Below, piece after piece: positions 58,696-64,000 of a stretch of DNA of 64,000 nt. The position numbers and the translations under genes are program-made. Positions within the stretch are counted from its first letter, which is position 1, and every line of letters starts with the position of its first letter. The notes under the pieces are model-generated. The model did no database searches and was not told the origin of the DNA. It was given only the letters and a program-made list of their open reading frames with translations. The stretch is from Guyanagaster necrorhizus. Taxonomy: Eukaryota > Basidiomycota > Agaricomycetes > Agaricales > Physalacriaceae. The stretch lies in contig NW_025064892.1 in assembly GCF_019112545.1 (NCBI RefSeq), forward strand, positions 1,035,921 to 1,099,920. Direction: 5' to 3'.

Positions 58696-59874
58696 CTACT
58701 GAAATTCATATCCCATAAGCAGCTGATCCAACGGATCATCTGGAATCACGCCAGGAAGTACTGCCATATATCCTGTACAATGACATAGCGCACGTTCCAA
58801 TTTCAGCTCCTCCTCATATTGTTTGTCACCAAAAACGCCAACCGCATCCCAAAAGATCTGCCAGCCTTTAACGTCTTGTATAGCCCGGATCTCCAACATA
58901 GTGTACTCCCAATACTCAGGAAACCACCCTGCTGCCTCTCAGTCAATGATCGCTGCAAGGCGGCCATCCTTTATGAGTATGTTATTGGTGTGGAGGTCTG
59001 AATGCGTGAAATAGAGCCCGTTCTCCTTGGCGTATACGGGTTCTGCCATCTTCAACAAACGAGGCATGCGGCGGGGGACACTGCATGATTGGAGGAGCAT
59101 ATCATGGAAGGCGCGGATGCTATCGAGTGGCTGAATTACAACACGATCAGTGCAACGCATAGATACAAATGGAGCCCCATAAGCGCCAGAAACTTTGCTA
59201 GAAGGAGGGGGAGGAATAGCGCGAAGCTCGAGTAGAGCACGTTTAAGATCGTTTAGGAGTGCTACTGAGTCTGATAGGTCAACAGCTGGTTCAAATCCAT
59301 CAAGAATTGCACGAAGCTCATCGATGTTCACCCTCTCTCCATTTGCGAGGATGTCGATGTAGTGGTAGAAGTCTGGGGGATATGTGACCCTGGTCCTGAG
59401 CCATTCATGGAGTGTCATGCCTTCGATCTCGTTCATGATGATCAATCCGCCGGGATAAGAAGGGAGTGAGGGGATGACATCTAGGATGTGTGGGACTGGG
59501 ATGGAAGTGTTCTTACAGACGAAATCGATATTAGAGACCTCGAGGAATGGTGACTGATCGTGTGTATGCTTCAGTATTAAACCAAAAGGCAGATGCTGGA
59601 TATTCCATTCTCCAACAGCATACCAATTGGCAAGACAGCGGTATACAGCTAATCTGATGGATAGAGGAAAGCATAACCATAGACGCCAGGGAATCGCAGC
59701 AAAGATGGACTTGAGTCTTCCCCATATCAGCCGAGGAGAGGCCGAAGAATACTTAGACAGATACAGCCTTAGAATGGGACATCTGAGTAAGAAGATTTGG
59801 CTATTGAAAGAAGAAAATGACCCTAACTTGGTTGGATACTGCAAGCAGGTAGACGGCGCGTCGACACCCTGCAA
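58696..59874 (-). pseudogene. APH-type phosphotransferase with a nonsense codon at the DWE motif
   Basis: The frame is open from 59874 to 58939 and resumes in the same frame to 58696. It has the aminoglycoside-phosphotransferase-like fold of fungal kinases: GGLIIMNEIEGMTLHEWLRT, the catalytic loop FTHSDLHTNNILIKDGRL (HxDxxxxN) near 58990-59030, then AAIID followed by TGA where the family has Trp (DWE-x-AGW), then AAGWFPEYWEYTMLEIRAIQ. A single G-to-A change explains it; everything else looks functional. The 5' end is unresolved: no ATG starts the open frame, so an upstream exon is missing. Such proteins phosphorylate small molecules; substrate unknown. Confidence 0.75.
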
Positions 59875-60150
59875 CGCGGTTCCGGTGGAAATGCGGCCTG
59901 ATCTTTGGAATTGGGACGGGATATCGGTCCAACGACACCACCACCACGAACTATTCCAGTTTCATCCTAATCTTTCTCTCAGTATTTTCAGCCTTTTGTG
60001 ATGATTAACAGCCTTATTACTTGACATTGGCCCACTCTCTGTCTGCCGTAAACAATGCTTCAGGCCCTTCCTCCGTTTTAAGATTGAAATCAAGACCTTC
60101 TTACCCTACATCAACAAGGATAGGACCTTATATAAGTTGGTGCGCACGGT

Positions 60151-60710
60151 TAATTCGGTCCCCTGACTATGCGAACGATTTTCGAGAACTGTTTCGCCCA
60201 GACGCGGAGCAACTGGGCATCCGTACAAAACTGAAGAACAGCAATGACTTGGGACATCCCACTCCCCACCATGGTCTTCTCACCGCAATAGACCTCGGAT
60301 TGACTTCTGTGCTGTATCTGAAAACCAGGGAGCCTCTCTCGAATCATAACGTGTGGCTGCTGAGAGAAATGTCGCCGGGTGCCTGGGTACATAGAATAAT
60401 GTAAGTTCATCTTTTCGCATCCCTTCTTTCTGTCTCGCCTTATCCGATGTCAGAGATGGTTTTATCGTCAGTTTCCCCGATGTTTTCTACGCCATGCAGT
60501 TTCTTCTACTCCTGGAATCTGGGAATCATGGATTAGAAGGACTGGAAGGTGTTCCTGTTACGTTCTTTAGTGGCCTTAATATCACACCTGTAGGCTCTAG
60601 GCTTGAATGTATGAACACATCTCGTCCGCCGGCAAGCAGGAGTTTTGATGATGCAAAATGTTACGTTGTAGAAGCGTAGTCGGCAGTCATCCTGGCAGCA
60701 TCCTAAGCCC
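60151..60710 (+). pseudogene. Partial duplicate of the RRM gene (3' half)
   Basis: From AATTCG at 60151 the sequence repeats 50515-51125 with only scattered changes, including the intron after VHRI and the 3' flank down to CTAAGCCCA. Coding part: YANDFRELFRPDAEQLGIRT, TAIDLGLTSVLYLKTREP, AMQFLLLLESGNHGLEGLEG. A segment corresponding to about 50955-51023 of the source is missing, so the C-terminus differs (ITPVGSRLECMN). There is no RRM and no obvious start, so it is probably non-functional. The retained intron shows DNA-level duplication. Confidence 0.8.
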
Positions 60711-60711
60711 A

Positions 60712-60950
60712 TGTTGGAGGATATCCGTACGTTTCATCTTATCTTACTTTTTGATTACTCGCTCTATTTGCCTTATATATACTTACACCTCCTGTCGTTT
60801 CCCGATCACCTATATAGTCCAGCCATTCCTATCTGTATGCCTCAGTCGCTTCACCCACATTGTGCCCGACTGAGGTATGTATATCCCTACTGTGCTTATG
60901 ACTATGATACTTACACTCGTTCGTAGATACTCACATATATTCTTCTGTCA
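60712..60950 (+). repeat. 5' LTR of a Ty1/copia element
   Basis: 239 bp from TGTTGGAGGATATCC to CTTCTGTCA. It is followed at once by AGGTTATGAGGCCCC (60953-60967), a primer-binding-like site of the type used by copia elements. The left boundary is fixed by comparison: the RRM-gene copy runs colinear with its source up to AAGCCCA and then breaks at TGTTGG. Confidence 0.7.
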
Positions 60951-61077
60951 ATAGGTTATGAGGCCCCGTTGCCTATAACTACTCAGTCAAGAAGAATACG
61001 CAACGGAATTTCGACTCAACTTACCGCTTGAATTTATACCATACCACTACCCTCACCACTTTACACCACACCCCTAA

Positions 61078-61911
61078 ATGATGTCATCGATGTCGGGAGT
61101 CACTATCCTCCCTGACACGAGTAGCCATTTCAACGGGAAGAACTATGCCTCATGGAAACTCCAACTTACTGAGTTACTGAAGGGAAAAGGCCTATGGGGA
61201 TACATTGCAGGAACTACTGTCTGTCCTGCCATCTCCGCCACCACTACCACAGCCACGGCTACTACCACACCCCTCCCACCAGACCCTACTCCCATATACT
61301 CATCCTCTCCCTCATATGATGAGTGGGTCTTTCATGATCAGCTCGCCCACTCAAACATCGTCCTCAATGTTCTCGACCCCATTGGTCTAGGGGTCAAGAC
61401 TGATGGAACAGCAAAGAAATGCTGGGACTCTGTTGCTGTGGAACACGCAAAGAAAACGGATATGGCCCTTTCCGAGGCTGAGGCATTGCTGAATGCGGCA
61501 AAGTTTGATGGAAACAGTGACATCAATATTCATGTTGCCAACCTGCACACAAAACGACGAGCTGTGGATGACCTCCGAACCACAGCATTGAGTGATCAGG
61601 AGTTCAAGAGAATAATTATTTGCTCGATAATTCCAACTGATCACTGAATGCCTATCCTCCCAAGTTTATATGGCATGCCAACATCCTCTGATGTGTTTTC
61701 CCATCTTCAAACCCATGCCGCCATGCTTCGTGCAGTGGGTAAAGATCCTGCCAACTCCCAAGCACTTGCAGCTGGAGTCAGAACCTCTGTCATGGTATGT
61801 GAATGTCACAATCCAGATTGCAAGGCCCATGATAAGACTAGACACACCACCGAGAATTGTTATTGGCCAGGAGGGAGAAAGGAGAGACAATTCCCTGCCA
61901 ACTTCGGCTGA
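61078..61911 (+). pseudogene. copia Gag
   Basis: Starts MMSSMSGVTILPDTSSHFNG, then YASWKLQLTELLKGKGLWGY, the UBN2-like copia Gag opening. 189 codons are open to a TGA at 61645-61647, after which the same frame continues (MPILPSLYGM, SHLQTHAAMLRAVGKDPANS) to a Cys/His knuckle-like CHNPDCKAHDKTRHTTENC near 61800-61860 (C-x4-C-x4-H-x4-H/C spacing, degenerate). A further stop follows the knuckle. Confidence 0.75.
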
Positions 61912-61944
61912 CCTCGCCATGCAAACCAGGCAATCTCAAACACT

Positions 61945-62760
61945 ATGGCTGATACTACAAGGCATTTTGTACTTGCTGTGCATGCTACTACAGTGGAAGT
62001 CGATCGTGATGATGACAGCATTGTAATTGAGGATGGCAGCACTGGCAAGAGGATATATGAGTGGAATGGTACCCATTCCTTCTGGTGCTGGGATGAAACA
62101 GAGAGCAGCACTATATTAATGTCGAAGATTGAAGAAGAGACAGATCTTGAAATACCTCCTCTCACTGATGTCGATGACTCTGATGATGAAGATGTTGCTG
62201 GAGATGATGAGATATCTTCTGTCAAGAGTATAGACACTAGCAAGACCAACATTGAGAATGTAGGACACTTTACATGTGAGGCTGACCCTGCTACAACAGC
62301 CTTTGTCACGACTACATTCGAAGGCCATACCCCAGCCATCACTCTAACCTTCATGGATTCTAGCACGAGTGACTACTTCTTTAGGAATCATGACAACTTC
62401 ACAGAGTACATGCCAGTAGCTTTCCATACTGGCTTATCTGCAGTTGAGGGAAAGGGAACATTCAAGATCCTGGGCCAGAGTACAGCAACAAAGGTCTTTA
62501 GACTGAATGGAAGAGATGTTAAGCTCACTTTCAAAAATGCCTTGCATTCACCTTCACTCACTGCAAATCTCATCTCCATAAGCACCTTAGATAAGGCTGG
62601 GTTGTCAACTGTGTTCTCTGATGGCCATGCAGTTGTCCAGGATAAGTCTGGTAAAGAGATCTTTGCTGGGCAAGACTCAGATGGCATGTATGTGCTGAAT
62701 GCTACACCCAGCCCCCAAGCTATAGCATTCCACTCATCTCCCACTTCACTGAGTACTTGA
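61945..62760 (+). pseudogene. copia protease region
   Basis: An open frame of 271 codons. An acidic linker (DVDDSDDEDVAGDDEISSV) precedes the protease motif FMDSSTSDYFFRNHDNFTEY near 62350-62410. Copia proteases have D-S-G-A-[ST] here; this copy reads D-S-S-T-S, so the glycine next to the catalytic Asp is lost. GKGTFKILGQSTATKVFRLN and LKNALHSP-like segments (FKNALHSPSLTANLISISTL) are the usual continuation. Confidence 0.75.
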
Positions 62761-62778
62761 CACTGTTATTTTGTCCAC

Positions 62779-63480
62779 ATGAGTCCTGCAAAAATCAAGG
62801 AGATGGCATCAAAAAGGCTGATGGATGACTTGGAAATTACCTCAGAGCCTATCCAGAGATGCTGTGAGGACTGTATTCTAGCCAGACATGCTTGCTGTTC
62901 CTTCAATGAGCCCACTGATCCCAATATCAACCCACTGAAGCTTGTTGCAATAGATTTGTAGGGACTATCTCGAATGACATCACCAAGTGAAAAGACTTAT
63001 ATGATGATATTCGTCGATAGTAGTACATCATTCAAGGCAGAGGAATTCCTGGCAGACAAAGCAGATGATATTACCATGGCTGCTTTTGACAGATACAAGT
63101 GCATGACTGAGACTCAGACTGGCTGAAAGCTTAAGCATATACATGCTGATTGTGCTTTTGCAGAAGTAAAGTGAAAACAATATTGCAAGGAGCATGGGAT
63201 CATCCTGGAATTAACTGCACCCCACTTATCAGCCTAGAATAGATTAGCTGAATGTATTCTATGCACCACTATAGAAAATATAAGAGCTTTATTAAGTGAC
63301 TCTGGCCTTGCTGACTGCTACTGAGCTGAGGCTGCCTCTATGTTAATCTTCATGTGAAATTTTGTTTCTTCGAGTCGCTATCCTGGAGTGGTACCAGCAG
63401 AGGGTTTCTCAAAGTGACAACAGAATATGGGATTTTTATAAGTGTTCAGATCCACTTGCTGAGCAAAGAAACCTATAGCT
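62779..63480 (+). pseudogene. copia integrase region
   Basis: The pre-integrase domain has HMSPAKIKEMASKRLMDDLE and CEDCILARH (CX2C). The core follows with AIDL-stop-GLSRMTSPSEKTYMMI, FVDSSTSFKAEEFLADKADD, HADCAFAEVK and HGIILELTAPHLSA-stop-N, where the family has H-x-Q-N-G-x-A-E. Stops occur about every 100-200 bases. Confidence 0.7.
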
Positions 63481-64000
63481 GGTGGGGTTTTAATAGATGG
63501 CGGAAGCAAACTTGATGATCAATCAAAGAAATACACCTTTTTAGAATACTCAAGATCCAATTACCATGTACTTGATCAATCGGGACATGTGTTCATATCT
63601 CATGATGTCATCTTTGATAAAGGACCAGCACACCAAAGTGTGAGTGTAGGAGAGATAGAGGATGAATCTGCACTCACCACTTTTATTCATACCGAGATGC
63701 CTATGCCAACTGAGCCAACCGAGCAAATGCCAGATGCTCCCACAGAACCAACTCTTCACTGATCAATATGCTTAATGTGTCTCAGTACTGATGCTGCCAA
63801 ATCTCTGATATCAAAGCAACAAGAGGCTGAGGCCCATGCAAGCAGAAATGACTGGGCAACTAACAGCAAACAGCTATATGCTTCAATGGCTTCTGGTAAT
63901 CCACCTGACCCATACATTCTATGAAATCATCAAGATGCACTGTATGTTGATAAAGAGCGATGGAAGGCAGCCATGGATGTGGAATACCAAATGCATATGA
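63481..64000 (+). pseudogene. copia integrase tail and start of reverse transcriptase
   Basis: FLEYSRSNYHVLDQSGHVFI and SHDVIFDKGPAH are the usual integrase-tail motifs. A Pro/Glu/Thr-rich linker follows near 63690-63760. The RT opening is at 63950-64000 (DKERWKAAMDVEYQMHM). The rest lies beyond the window. Confidence 0.7.

Larger units (their letters stand above)
60712..64000 (+). mobile_element. Ty1/copia retrotransposon, truncated by window end
   Basis: After LTR and primer-binding site come gag, protease, integrase and the start of RT, the copia order. The gag start is nearly intact; from about 62760 stops become frequent (TGA where TGG or CGA is expected, TAG and TAA). CG content is normal in the first kilobase and falls to the right. 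The RT start RWKAAMDVEYQMHM is at the window end. Dead but younger than the gypsy copies. Confidence 0.88.

Overview
The window is nuclear DNA of a filamentous basidiomycete, most likely a repeat-rich member of the Agaricomycetes. The genes carry many short introns (about 45-70 nt). The housekeeping genes have fungal architectures (SPT7, RIC8, AP-1 mu, ALG2, RFC1, CBC1). Several lineage-type families are present: a MYND/DUF4470 protein, kinase-like proteins, an F-box protein and APH-type kinases. Species cannot be fixed from the sequence alone.

Region 1 (1-17,706) is a transposon graveyard with almost no CG dinucleotides. It holds three copies of one Ty3/gypsy chromovirus, called family A here: a long copy on the minus strand running off the left edge, a plus-strand copy with an internal deletion, and a stub sharing the second copy's 3' LTR. 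Remnants of a second gypsy family (family B, gag only) are interleaved. Two family A copies carry an extra reading frame antisense to pol, between the chromodomain and the LTR. Region 2 (17,707-26,280) switches abruptly to normal CpG content and has four minus-strand genes: SPT7, RIC8, an unrecognised gene and AP-1 mu. Region 3 (26,283-27,750) is another CpG-poor island with a solo family A LTR.

Region 4 (27,750-44,575) is ordinary gene space: three unrecognised small genes, ALG2 and RFC1 (divergent), a MYND-finger protein, CBC1 and a Sel1-repeat protein (divergent). These serve N-glycosylation, DNA replication, mRNA cap binding and signalling; they are neighbours but not a pathway. Region 5 (44,576-60,710) is an accessory region of genes, decayed genes and DNA-level duplications: kinase-like pseudogenes, a two-RRM gene with a recent partial copy, a 2H phosphoesterase (RNA-ligase-like) gene with two broken partial copies, an FAD monooxygenase, an F-box protein and an APH kinase with a nonsense codon. 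Region 6 (60,712-64,000) is the 5' part of a Ty1/copia element inserted just behind the RRM-gene copy and cut by the window end.

Exon structures were assembled by eye from splice signals, reading frame and family resemblance. For SPT7, RIC8, AP-1 mu, ALG2, the MYND gene, the FAD monooxygenase, the F-box gene and the RNA-ligase-like gene the exon lengths sum to a whole number of codons. No tRNA, rRNA or CRISPR array was recognised.
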